Assembly (NCBI GenBank): GCA_022495995.1
Contig: JAFEMH010002557.1
Location: 1 to 64,000, forward strand
DNA: 64,000 nucleotides
Direction: 5' to 3'
Source of the DNA: Adenophora triphylla var. japonica
Lineage: Eukaryota; Streptophyta; Magnoliopsida; Asterales; Campanulaceae
Position 1 is the stretch's first letter. Each line of letters opens with the position of its first letter. A model generated the notes under the pieces. The model worked only from the letters and a program-made list of their open reading frames with translations, had not been told where the DNA came from and searched no databases. This document shows, in pieces, positions 54,399 through 64,000 of this stretch. The translations under genes and the position numbers were made by a program.

Positions 54399-57300
54399 AT
54401 GCATGGTCCAACAGCAAAGAGCGGCTAGACTAGGGGCTACCTATCTTTAAATTAAATTGCAATGTTAAAATAGTCTTTTAGTCAACCTTCGTAGGTTCTA
54501 GTACTTCTCTTTCACCTAAGTCCGTCTTGGGAACTTGTTGGTTTAGTCCACCTCAAATGTTGAGGTAAGAAGTTTAACTATCATTTAAAATTTCAATGTA
54601 TATATGTCTTCTTTCTTTTCTTACTAGACTCGAGACATCATTTGCACACCCGCGTTACATTTAATTGAAATAGTTTTATCCTAGATGATCACTTGTGCTG
54701 CTCAACCACTAATTATTTAAAATGACTCATGTTTAAATTAATCAGAGTGAGAAAATCAATTGATACCCTTCTCAAATTGGTGCTTACCAACTCCCCATCT
54801 TGCATCTCATATGCTCACATCTCTTTCATCATCCTCATCATCTCGCTGCTCGATGAATTGGCACGGATCTTTTCTCATTTAAATCTTAAGCAAGCAATGA
54901 AGACTTAATCTCGTTTAGGTCATCCGGTAGGGATTGCAGTTGAAGCCTTTCACCCATAGGAAAGCCATTACCTCACCCCCGCTAAACAATACCCTTTCAT
55001 TTCAAGATCGGCGTGTTTTGAAACCCGGTTTAGCCATCATTTTTGCTCCATGCTAAGAGAAGTCCAAGCAAGCCCAAGAAGTTAGCTTCGAGAGTCGGCG
55101 ACGCGCAAAATATCTCAAGCCATGAAGGAAGGACAAAGATAATCCTCAACTCCTCAGGAGGCCTTCCAAGTTATTAAAAAAAAAAAGAAAAGCCCGAGCA
55201 AGAGCTTCAAAAAAAAAAAAGAGAAAAGGATTTTAAATCCTCACAATTCAGCAAGAATTCTCAACGTCTCAGGAGGCTTTTTAAAAGAAGGACTGTCGGT
55301 CCTCACAATTCAGCAAAAGTCCCCGACTCCTCAAGAAGCTCTCCGATGATCAAAAAGGAGCCCGAATTCTCGCAAGTTATCAAAAGTTCTCGATAGCTTG
55401 GACTTACTCTCACCATTTCCTTAATCAATCCCAAGCCATCCTCTTGATTTTAGAGGATACTCCCATTTCCTTAACCAATCCCAAGCCATCCTCTCGCTTT
55501 TAGAGGATATTCCTGTTACCATTACCCTTGCCTTTGGTCAAAGTCAAAATTTGACCTCTCATTCTTAGAGGCAATCAATCTTCCCCGCCATAGATTTCCC
55601 AAACACATCCCTGCAAGCCAACCTCTCATCTTTAGATGTTCAGTCAGCAAAAGGCCCAGCCGACCTCTCACTTTAAGAGGTCATGACTTCCAAAATTACT
55701 CGATTGCTGATCAAAGCCCGGAAACCCAGCTACAGTCCCTACCGGATAGTAATTTCATTCCAATATCTTCGAGGTTTAAATCAGATTAATGCTTCATTGC
55801 TCGCTTAAATTGGAGCCAAATCCATCTCGGCTCAAATGATCCTCAATCAAAGATTGTGCAAATTCAATCCTTCCCTTCGACACTTCATGTGAGCATAATT
55901 CATTTCTACTCCACAAACACTTGCCGTGGATGTCCCACTGGGGCTTCGCATCCGTGTCTTTCATGGACACTCCAAGGGGACATGTTCTTCAACTCTCCAA
56001 TTCCCAGAAAATCCTCAAAGGTCCTCGAAATCTCGAATTTTCACATTCATTCTCTCTTCAATCGGGAAAAAGCCCAAACTACGGCGACCTGAGCTCTTCA
56101 TAATGGAGGGTATGTAGGCAACCATCACTGGTCCGGTCGAAATCACAAAAAAATCTCGAAAAATACGGTCTCATCAAGGGCCGTCCCCATACGCAAATCC
56201 TCTTTAACTCTCGATATCAGTTGACTTTCTCCTCGTGACTAATCAAAATATTTGTTCATATCAGATTTAGGGGTTGAATAATCCGAACATTAACAAAGGG
56301 TTTTAAGCAGCTTTGTGATCATCATGAATAAGACAAGTTTTCAAGTGTCTCGACAAGTCTTCTCTTTCTACATTATAGGAAGATAGAGCCAAACACTGTT
56401 CTCAAAAGAGTCAAACCCAAAAGCAAGAGTGTCATACACAAATTCGGGAGACATTCCCACCTTTCAAAAGATATGCCCCTGCACGTAAACATTTCCGAGT
56501 CTTGTCCAGTGACTAATTGACTAAGGTCTGAAAAGATGGGTGCCTCCTCGGCCACATAATGACTCTGTCTGCAATAAGACTGCTCTGAATTTCTTCACGC
56601 TGGGGCTTTGCTAAGCGGTTCTCCCAGGTTCTCCTGTATCAGCTCTTCAAGCTGGGGCTTCTATAGTCATCTTTGGGTCCACATTGGGTTCTTCACTACG
56701 ATATAGATTCGATCTTTATCAGATTATTTTCAGGATCGCTTTGCATTACCAATCAGATTGGGACTCTGCTAATTATGTCGGAATCACAACAAGGTTATAA
56801 GATTGGGGCTTCGCCAAGTCACTTCTTCAAAATCTGGACTTTGCCTACTCAGTTTTTCAAACCGAGGCTTTGCCAAAGAAGGGATCTTTCCTCGTTTTAA
56901 TAGGATCCGGGGGCTTTGTCAAGCTGGTCCTTTGGACCTGAATTTTATCAAGTCACAAGAAAGGTCTAGTCACATCAACAACTAGATTTTCAGCTTCAGA
57001 ACTTGGTACATAGCATCTTCCCGTATCATCGGAATTTAAGATCTGGGTTTCTCCCGGCATTAGCAATTTCATCAAATCATTCTCCGAACAAGGTTTCGGC
57101 CAAAGTCACAGCTCACCCAAATGAAAGAAGTTTCACTCATATCGACGTACTCTAGAGCCTGTCGGCATCAGCTTCAAATGAGGGAAAATTTCAACCAAGA
57201 CCTGAGATCCGAATCCAATCTCATCAAAAATGAGGTCCATGTGATACTGTTAACAAAACCTCATTAACAACCGTTGTTTAAATCGCGATCGAGGGCTCTT

Positions 57301-57775
57301 ACCCCCCACTTGCTCAAAATCTGTTCCAAACAGTTTCCAGACACATACATCCCAATACATCCCCTCTCATCACCATGCATCCCCACAAAAATCTCCCCAG
57401 GGCTCATGTAGCATGCGCAAAACTTGAATCAATAGGAACAATCCTAAGTGATTGGAGATCATAAATCATAATTTCCCTGCCAAAAGCTTAGGCTAAGTGC
57501 ATCTCCAAAAGCAAGTAAATGCATCATCTCGCGAACATATGCAGTGATACTCTCATAATCATTTTGGTTCTATGCATGCATCTGTCATCATGAATGTCAT
57601 ATATGCATCTTCCTCTCTACTAACAAATGCAGCAAATCGCCAACAAAGACCGCCCCGCGAACGGCAATCCAACAACTCTTCATCACCATCAGCCGTAGCC
57701 TCAGTCCTTCCGGCAGCTACAGGTAAGCACAGCACAGGTATGAAAGCATATCTTAGTCAACTACTTTTCTAAAGA
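54399..57775 (+). other. Noncoding interior of C
   Basis: Homologous in parts to D's interior in inverted orientation (for example 54,620-54,800 against 47,960-48,110). Holds an A-tract module (55,168-55,220), the CCTCT hairpin cluster (55,438-55,682), a CTACG/TGTAG hairpin (56,089-56,117) and degenerate GGGGCTTTGCCAAG-like repeats (56,590-56,960). Short frames such as 55,856-56,092 recur in D but have no domain; I treat them as chance frames in conserved noncoding DNA. Confidence 0.65.
55438..55682 (+). ncRNA. Cluster of five CCTCT/AGAGG hairpins (C)
   Basis: ATCCTCT/AGAGGAT (55,438-55,458 and 55,488-55,508), GACCTCT/AGAGGC (55,553-), AACCTCT/AGATGTT (55,620-55,640), GACCTCT/AGAGGTC (55,662-55,682). 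Loops are 7 bases. Counterpart of the D cluster. Confidence 0.6.
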
Positions 57776-58935
57776 ACATTATCATCAAACCTCGGGTGAC
57801 TCCCAAAAATAGTCAAATCCTCGGGTGACTCCCAGATAACATTCAAATCCTCGGGTGACTCCCAAATACAGTCAATCCTCGAGTGACTCCCAGATAACAG
57901 TCAAACCTCGGGTGACTCCCAGATAACAGTCAAAACCTCGGGTGACTCCCAGATAACAGTCAAATCCTCGGGTGACTCCCAGATAACAGTCAAATCCTCG
58001 GGTGACTCCCAAATACAGTCAATCCTCGGGTGACTCCCAGATAACAGTCAAACCTCGGGTGACTCCCAGATAACAGTCAAAACCTCAGGTGACTCCCAAA
58101 AATAGTCAAACCTCGGGTGACTCCCAAAACAGTCAAATTCGCGGGTGACTTCCCAAAGAAAAAACAGTCAAATTCGAGGGTGACTCCCAAAAATAGTCAA
58201 ACCTCGGGTGACTCCCAGATAACAGTCAAATCTTCGGGTGACCCTCAAAAACAGTCAAAACCTCGGGTGACTCCCAAAAACAGTCAGACCTCGGGTGACC
58301 CCCAAAAACAGTCAAACCTCGGGTGACTCCCAGATAACAGTCAATCCTCGGGTGACTCTCAGATAACAGTCAAATCCTCGGGTGACTCCCAGATAATAGT
58401 CAAATCCTCGGGTGACTCCCAAATACAGTCAATCCTCGGGTGACCCCCCAGATAACAGTCAAATCCTCGGGTGACTCCCAAATACAGTCAATCCTCGGAT
58501 GACTCCCAGATAACAGTCAAATCCTAGGGTGACTCCCAGATAACAGTCAATCCTCGGGTGACTCCCAGATAACAGTCAAATCCTCGGGTGACTCCCAAAT
58601 AACAGTCAAATCCTCGGGTGACTCCCAAATACAGTCAATCCTCGGGTGACTCCCAGATAACAGTCAAATCCTAGGGTGACTCCCAGATAACAGTCAAATC
58701 CTCGGGTGACTCCCCAAAGAAACAGTCAAACCTCAGGTGACTCCCCAAAAACTGTCAAAACCTTGGGAGACTCCCAGATAACAGTCAAATCCTCGGGTGA
58801 CTCCCAAATACAGTCAAATCCTCGGGTGATTCCCAGATAACAGTCAAATCCTCGGGTGACTCCCAAATTCAGTCAAACCTCGGGTGACTCCCAAATACAG
58901 TCAAACCTGGGGTAACTCCCCTAAGAACAGTCAAT
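57776..58935 (+). repeat. 25-30-bp tandem array of C
   Basis: About 42 units of CCTCGGGTGACTCCC followed by AGATAACAGTCAAAT or AAATACAGTCAAT or AAAAACAGTCAAA. Two unit lengths alternate in places, suggesting a higher-order pattern. GGG-TGACT-CCC can fold back in each unit. Immediately before the terminal region. Confidence 0.92.
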
Positions 58936-58984
58936 CTTGGGTACAAAGCCCGTGGCCTCTCGTTATCGCCACCTCTTTGATGAA

Positions 58985-59020
58985 CTACGTCCAGGCTTGA
59001 TTCCCATCCGGGATACGTAG
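58985..59020 (+). ncRNA. 3'-terminal hairpin motif, C copy 1
   Basis: CTACG 58,985/CGTAG 59,016, inner TCCC/GGGA, followed by GTAACCT and GGTCCAGCCACTTGACC. Further C copies are at 59,994-60,029 and 60,407-60,441; the last has a longer inner stem, TCCCA/TGGGA. Confidence 0.6.
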
Positions 59021-59109
59021 GTAACCTACCATAGGTCCAGCCACTTGACCAACACGGTCACCCTTTTCCCCGACAGTTCTCGTAAGATCGAATCTTCCTC
59101 AGCAAGAAG

Positions 59110-59935
59110 ACCTTCAAATAGTCTCCCTCAGGTACAAAACCTCGACTTAGGATCATACTCCTGAACTAAGTCCCCATTCAGGTTCATACTCCTGAACCAG
59201 GTCCCCACTTAGGTTCATACTCCTGAACTAAGTCCCCATTTAGGTTCATAATCCTGAACTAAGTCCCTATTTAGGTTCATACTCCTGAACCAAACCTCGA
59301 CTTAGGATCATACTCCTGAACTAAGTCCCCATTTAGGTTCATACTCCTGAACCAAACCTCAACTTAGGTTCATACTCCTGAACTAAGTCCCCATTTAGGT
59401 TCATACTCCTGAACTAAGTTCCCATTTAGGTTCATACTCCTGAACCAAACCTCAACTTAGGTTCATACTCCTGAACTAAGTCCCCATTTAGGTTCATACT
59501 CCTGAACTAAGTCCCTATTTAGGTTCATACTCCTGAACCAAACCTCGACTTAGGATCATACTCCTGAACTAAGTCCCCATTTAGGTTCATACTCCTGAAC
59601 CAAACCTCGACTTAGGTTCATACTCCTGAACTAAGTCCCCATTTAGGTTCATACTCCTGAACCAAACCTCGACTTAGGTTCATACTCCTGAACTAAGTCC
59701 CCATTTAGGTTCATACTCCTGAACCAAACCTCGACTTAGGATCATACTCCTGAACTAAGTCCCCATTTAGGTTCATACTCCTGAACTAAACCTCAACTTA
59801 GGTTCATACTCCTGAACTAAGCCCCCATTTAGGTTCATACTCCTAAAATAAATCTCAACTTAGGTTCATACTCCTGAACTAAGTCCCCATTTAGGTTCGT
59901 ACTCCTGAACTAAACCTCAACTTAGGTTCGTCCCT
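59110..59935 (+). repeat. 30-31-bp tandem array of C
   Basis: About 27 units of TTAGGTTCATACTCCTGAAC with alternating tails TAAGTCCCCATT and CAAACCTCGAC, giving a 60-bp dimer. Each unit holds the inverted repeat AGGTTCA/TGAACT, so the RNA could form a row of hairpins. Confidence 0.92.
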
Positions 59936-60129
59936 GGCAAAAGCTAACGGAATTCTGTTTCTTTCCTCGTTTCCATCCCCAGCAGCTTCCGAGCTACGTA
60001 TAGGCTTGATTCCCACTCGGGATACGTAGGTAGCCTACCATAGGTCCAGCCACTTGACCAATACGGTCATCCTTTTCCTCGACAACAAACGTAAGACCGA
60101 TCCCTCCAAGTGAAGTCCACCCAGGGACC

Positions 60130-60265
60130 ATCTATCCCAAACCATCTCCAAGGTTTGAGGCACCTAAAACGCCATCTTTAAGGTTTGAGGCACCTAAAAC
60201 GCCATCTTTAAGGTCCGAGGCACCTAAAAATGCCATCATCAAGGCTTGAGGCACCTAAACGCTAT
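60130..60265 (+). repeat. Four copies of a 29-30-bp repeat
   Basis: Units of AAGGTTTGAGGCACCTAAAA followed by CGCCATCTTT, the last two degenerate. Lies between two terminal hairpins of C. Confidence 0.8.
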
Positions 60266-60794
60266 CATTTCAGTTTCGACACGAAACACGAGGAAAGCGA
60301 TAAATCGCAATCATCCTCTGATTCGACAAATCGAAATCGTTACCAGGTTGACATCCTAAAATAGTCACTCTAGGGTCGACGTCTGAAGATAGTCAAAAGA
60401 CCCGAACTACGAGCGGCTTGATTCCCAAATGGGATACGTAGGAATCCTTTCATTGAGGGTCCAGCCATCCGACCGTCTCGGTCACCTCCTCGCCCATCTT
60501 GACAACGTTTGCCAGATTGAGGTCCTCATCTTTTTCGACGACCCCACTTCCCCTGGAAGTACCGTCGCCGAGGGGCTACTGTAAGTACCCCAATCTGAGT
60601 CGTTAATGTTCCATCAGCCCAAATTAATGATTTATAATCATCTAGGGGCATTTTAAATGAGGAAGGGCATTTTAGGAATAAAAAATAGACAAAATCTCAC
60701 GGATATTTGTCATTTCCAATAAAAAAGGGAATATTGATCAAAGACAAAATGCCAAAATAGCTTTTCTGCAAAAAGCAGTCACACCTACGTTCCC

Positions 60795-60870
60795 ATCCGC
60801 GCGGATGAAAATGAGGACCTCAGTCCAATCCGCGCGGACATTAATGCAATCTCGCATGTACCTATAAATT
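60795..60870 (+). promoter_or_regulatory. LTR promoter of C: palindrome pair and TATA box
   Basis: ATCCGCGCGGAT at 60,795-60,806 and ATCCGCGCGGAC at 60,828-60,839, 33 bp apart. TATAAATT at 60,863-60,870, 24 bp after the second. Confidence 0.7.
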
Positions 60871-62097
60871 GAGCCCTTCTCTCTCAGTTTAGACATCAAC
60901 AATTCACTACTGTTACATTGCCGAAATACTCTCTCAATACAGCCTTCAAACACCCTACAAATACTCATCCAAACACTCATCTAAACACAAATCCAAACAC
61001 CAAATCTTGATACTCCTCAAGTCAAATTCTAACCCAAGAAGATAGGGTGTCACCATTGGTAAAACCCTCCTTCTTTTGGCACCAAATTTATCTTTGTTCA
61101 AGCAATCATTTTCATTAAATCTTGTTATTTTCTCTATATTTGTCTAGATCTTGTTTATCTACTTGTTGAACCTTCATTATCTTGTGCTTTACTTATTAAT
61201 TGTTGTTCTTCTTGCATATTGTCCTTGGATCTAGGGAGATCTCCATGGAGTTCATCTCCATGGATGATCTTCCATGAAGATCTACATCTTTTCTTATGTT
61301 ACTTCCAAATGTCCCTTGTTTTTACATAAATTTGCTTTATTTGACCTAAGAGGGTTACCTTGGAGCTAATCTCCATGGATGACCACCTTAATGGTCAACA
61401 TGTTATTTTCTTATAAATTGTCTTTTCTTGAAGCCTAAGATCTTCACCTTGGAATCCTTTCCATGGATGAAGGACATCAAGGCTAATATTTTGGTCATCA
61501 CAAGATGTATAAGATACACTTGAGTTTAAAGATCTCAAGGATGGTCATCTTAATGACCACCTTAGAAATCCACTCTAAAGTTGATACATCTTGACCTACT
61601 TCTTGTTTTATCAAATTTACTTTCATGTTAAACCCCCATCCCAAGCAAATGAAGTGCTTCAAAGTCCTAATGTACCCTAATGATGGCTTGATATAGTAGA
61701 TCACCACTAATCATGTTTAGTGATCACTAATCAAAGCCTAAGGAAAGTGGGGACAAGCATGGATGCCAAATTCAAAATTTCTCTTATTTGACATTTTCTG
61801 TCGCAACTCCAGTTCTGGTTCTGTAAATCCAGTTGACTTTCTGGAAATTACGATCGGATCGAAAGCCGCAAAAATGAAACTTACTGTCCCATCCGCGCGG
61901 ACAGGAATGAACCTCGGCCTGATCCGCGCGGACAGAAATGTAAGGGACAGACATTTTGTTTTTTCAGTCATTTTTCACTCACAGAAGCACACTGTTTTGG
62001 TAAATTTCAGTTCAGTTCAGTTAAAACTTTTATTTTAGAAAACTCCTTTTGCAAAACACACACACACACACACACAAATGGTTTTAAATTAGGAAGA

Positions 62098-62146
62098 CTC
62101 GTTTTACGAGGCATTCCGGGTGAACCCTAACGTTCTTCCCGGAATG
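62098..62146 (+). ncRNA. U5 double hairpin of C
   Basis: Hairpin 1: CTCGT (62,098-62,102) with ACGAG (62,106-62,110). Hairpin 2: perfect 9-bp CATTCCGGG (62,112-62,120) with CCCGGAATG (62,138-62,146), with an inner GAAC/GTTC helix. Confidence 0.7.
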
Positions 62147-62267
62147 TAACGTGACCTCCGAACTCAAATCTCTCAATTTTGGGCATTTTTCAAAGTTTTG
62201 GCCCTTAAACTAAAAACGGCGTGGCGACTCCGTTTGATTTTTCAAAAAAAATTGAAAATCGGGTACA

Positions 62268-63752
62268 TCACAACAGGCGAAGAATGCCTATATACAATGC
62301 TCATTCTGGATCAGGGAAACTACCTGGTACCAGCTGCATTAAACACATAATTATATTGTTAATTTGTCTCAAATTATAGCAGAGAGTGTTATAATGGATA
62401 TGATACTTACAATCGCAATATTGTTTACATTAATTAAAATTTGATTGTGTATGTGTGTATTGGTTGAGGTGTGTATAATCTCATTCAGCAGAGTGTTATC
62501 ATTTTTTTATTTTATTTTTTTAAAACCAGGACGACACCTGGGCAAATATATTAATGAATAAAAATACATCAATGCATCAATGAGTGGGAATAAATTGCCC
62601 AACTCTATCACCAAAATTAAACCAAGCCAAAAAAAACCCCAAAAAGCCAACAAATTGGGCTGGTCCATGCAACAAATCAACCCAGAATAAACAACCACAA
62701 GCCCAGCGCAAAAGCAGGCCCAATCCGGCCCAAAAATTAGCCCAAACCGCAGCCAATATGCCTTGATTCGGCCGCATACCGTCAAGCTGAATGAAAGTCT
62801 TGAGCGCCTACCCAAGGCAACGACGTCAGCCCAAAACAGGCCGTGGCACTTACGCGGCCGCACAAGCCTTTTGGGCGATCACCCTAAACCAAATGCCGCA
62901 CAGCACGGGCGTGCAAGCCAAAGGCCTCGGCCGTGCACATCAGTCCCTGCAGCCAAACACCAAAAAACCAACAAATCTGCGGAAACCAGAAAATACAAAT
63001 TGAAACCCCAGCACTTGCACATCAGCCAGCAACCAAAAATACAGAAAAAATTAGAAGATCAGATTAACCATTAGCCACCTCAGCACTCTACAATAAAACA
63101 ACTGGCACTATATATAAATTGCAGAAACCAAAAACCAACCAAGGCCAACAGAAGACCCAAATCAATTACGAACCACATAGAATCCGAAATCATCATATGG
63201 TGTCGATGCATAATCTGTAAATTTGTTCAAATAACCTCATTTAGCTCTTCAAATGGAAACAGAAGCATACCATGGTAAAGCTAAAAAACAAAAACACAAA
63301 AAATAAAAAATAAATCAGTTTAAATAACCTCATTTAGCTCTTCAAGCTTTAGCTTTCTTAAGCAATGCAAATATTCATGCATAATCTGTAAATTTGCCAT
63401 AACTTCTTCTTGCTCCATTTTTCTTGTCTTAACACGAATCATAAGCATTCTTCTTCAACAATAACGGACAAGCCCCAAAGCATCCAGAGCATCTCTGTAC
63501 AACAACAAATTCAAAGTCAGGATAGGATAGGAGATGAGGAGATGCAATAAGCCAATTGCACAACACTCACAAGTAACAGGAAATATATTTGTGGTATTCA
63601 AAGTTCATAAATGGAAGAATGTGTTTTCTTCACCGTCCACCAACAAATGTGTAACATAAGCAGTAAATCAAATTACATTCAAAAACTGTAATACTCTAAC
63701 CGTCCCTAAATGAATTAATGCAACGGTTAAAGGTCATAAATTTTGGATTACC
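62268..63752. other. Unassigned sequence right of element C
   Basis: AT-rich. Short frames (62,507-62,863 on -, 62,763-63,074 on +) overlap on opposite strands and show no domain. A direct repeat of AATAACCTCATTTAGCTCTTCAA-like sequence occurs at about 63,231 and 63,323. It may belong to the Helitron-like element whose helicase end follows, but nothing here proves it. Confidence 0.4.
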
Positions 63753-64000
63753 TCATAATTTGTGAAAAACTTCTTTATAGACCACATTAGTAGTAAACTC
63801 GCTCGTTTCACCATCCTTTTCACAAATCAAAACTTTGAGCCCATTTTTGCTTGTAACTCTCGAGATTGCCACATACAACTGCCCGTGACTGAATACAGGT
63901 CGAGGAAGGTAAAGCCCAACATTTGAAAGTGATTGTCCCTGACTCTTATTTATAGTCATAGCGAAGCAAACATTAATGGGAACTGCCTACGTTGGAATTT
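63753..64000 (-). pseudogene. C-terminal fragment of a Helitron/PIF1-type helicase
   Basis: The last 68 codons read [20 protein letters not shown], then [20 protein letters not shown] and [10 protein letters not shown]. These are the final motifs (V-VI) of PIF1-like helicases, and the [16 protein letters not shown] wording is typical of plant Helitron RepHel proteins. Stop follows at 63,753. Upstream residues VPINVCFA continue the family pattern, but an in-frame TAG at 63,987-63,989 precedes them (stop or acceptor-like CGTAG). The rest is beyond the window. Confidence 0.8.

Larger units (their letters stand above)
51862..62267 (+). mobile_element. Element C: gag-only, non-autonomous Tat-like element
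   Basis: Leader (from 51,862; 5' LTR cut away by D), gag (52,088-54,398), 3.4 kb of noncoding DNA, two tandem arrays, three terminal hairpins, polypurine tract and 3' LTR. No protease, RT, RNase H or integrase in any frame between gag and LTR. This fits TR-GAG-type non-autonomous elements, which need pol from a partner. A CAG acceptor after a pyrimidine run (52,030-52,049) lies just before gag. Confidence 0.8.
60580..62267 (+). repeat. 3' LTR of element C
   Basis: TGTAAGTACC after polypurine GCCGAGGGGCTAC; right end set at about GGGTACA (62,267), by likeness to other ends. Promoter at 60,795-60,870, donor-like CCATTGGTAA at 61,053, a second palindrome pair at 61,891/61,922, (CA)n at about 62,055-62,076, U5 hairpins at 62,098-62,146, PBS-like TGGCGACTCC at 62,222. 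No target duplication can be checked because the 5' end is gone. Confidence 0.8.

Noticed and set aside
55856..56092. 78-codon frame in C with a relative in D (46,825-47,028, -)
   Set aside because: Similarity reflects conserved noncoding interior DNA; the frame is not preserved through both copies and has no domain. A small peptide is not excluded but is unsupported.
57776..58935. CRISPR-like look: short direct repeats with regular spacing
   Set aside because: The intervals are not unique spacers but two or three recurring tails; the array sits before an LTR in a plant retrotransposon.
62507..63074. Possible gene between C and the helicase fragment
   Set aside because: Overlapping frames on both strands, biased composition and no domain; no start context or splice pattern supports one.

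Overview
The window is repeat-only DNA from a flowering plant, almost certainly a dicot-sized genome rich in Ty3/gypsy (Metaviridae-type) LTR retrotransposons of the Tat/Ogre group. Evidence: every LTR found begins TGTAAGTAC, primer-binding sites begin TGGCGACTC, pol carries a second RNase H before integrase, plant mobile domain (PMD/MAIN-like) genes lie antisense downstream of pol, and long tandem arrays sit just before the 3' LTRs. No host gene, rRNA or tRNA gene is visible. I cannot name the species.

Layout, left to right. (1) 1-3,369: 3' end of element E (+) with its 3' LTR (1,903-3,369). (2) 3,370-5,623: 3' array, terminal region and LTR of a second family, F (+), copy 1. (3) 5,624-7,218: interior of a third family, D (- strand). 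(4) 7,219-23,384: element A (- strand, same family as E and B), cut off in its 3' region at 7,218 but with its 5' LTR (21,981-23,384). (5) 23,385-24,501: F copy 2, split by (6) element B (+), 24,502-43,779, a 19.3-kb complete element with two LTRs and a 5-bp target duplication AAAGG. (7) 43,780-45,176: remainder of F copy 2's LTR. (8) 45,177-51,861: D (-) with PBS and 5' LTR. (9) 51,862-62,267: element C (+), gag-only, with two tandem arrays and a 3' LTR. (10) 62,268-64,000: unassigned sequence ending in the C-terminal end of a Helitron/PIF1-type helicase (- strand).

The nesting reads C <- D <- F <- (A, E, B). The blocks 4,228-7,218 and 43,785-46,776 are about 99% alike by eye and in the same orientation, and 7,218 is a clean junction between D and the middle of A. 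This fits a >20-kb tandem duplication followed by independent insertions of E and B.

A and B are 'pol plus two antisense PMD genes' elements in which I cannot find a gag core. C (and remnant D) are 'gag, no pol' elements. The families share noncoding structure although their LTRs are otherwise unlike: a double hairpin in U5 with compensatory stem changes in four families; a 30-40 nt hairpin (CTACG...CGTAG) repeated 13 times near 3' ends; and pairs of short CG-rich palindromes spaced about 30-33 bp upstream of LTR TATA boxes. In A and B the same palindrome pair also precedes both antisense genes, which suggests one regulatory circuit for three promoters of one transposon. These shared noncoding parts are the best candidates here for something undescribed.

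Caution: coding frames in A and B are shattered by small indels, many at CTG/CAG/CCGG, so part of the damage may be base-calling error rather than decay.
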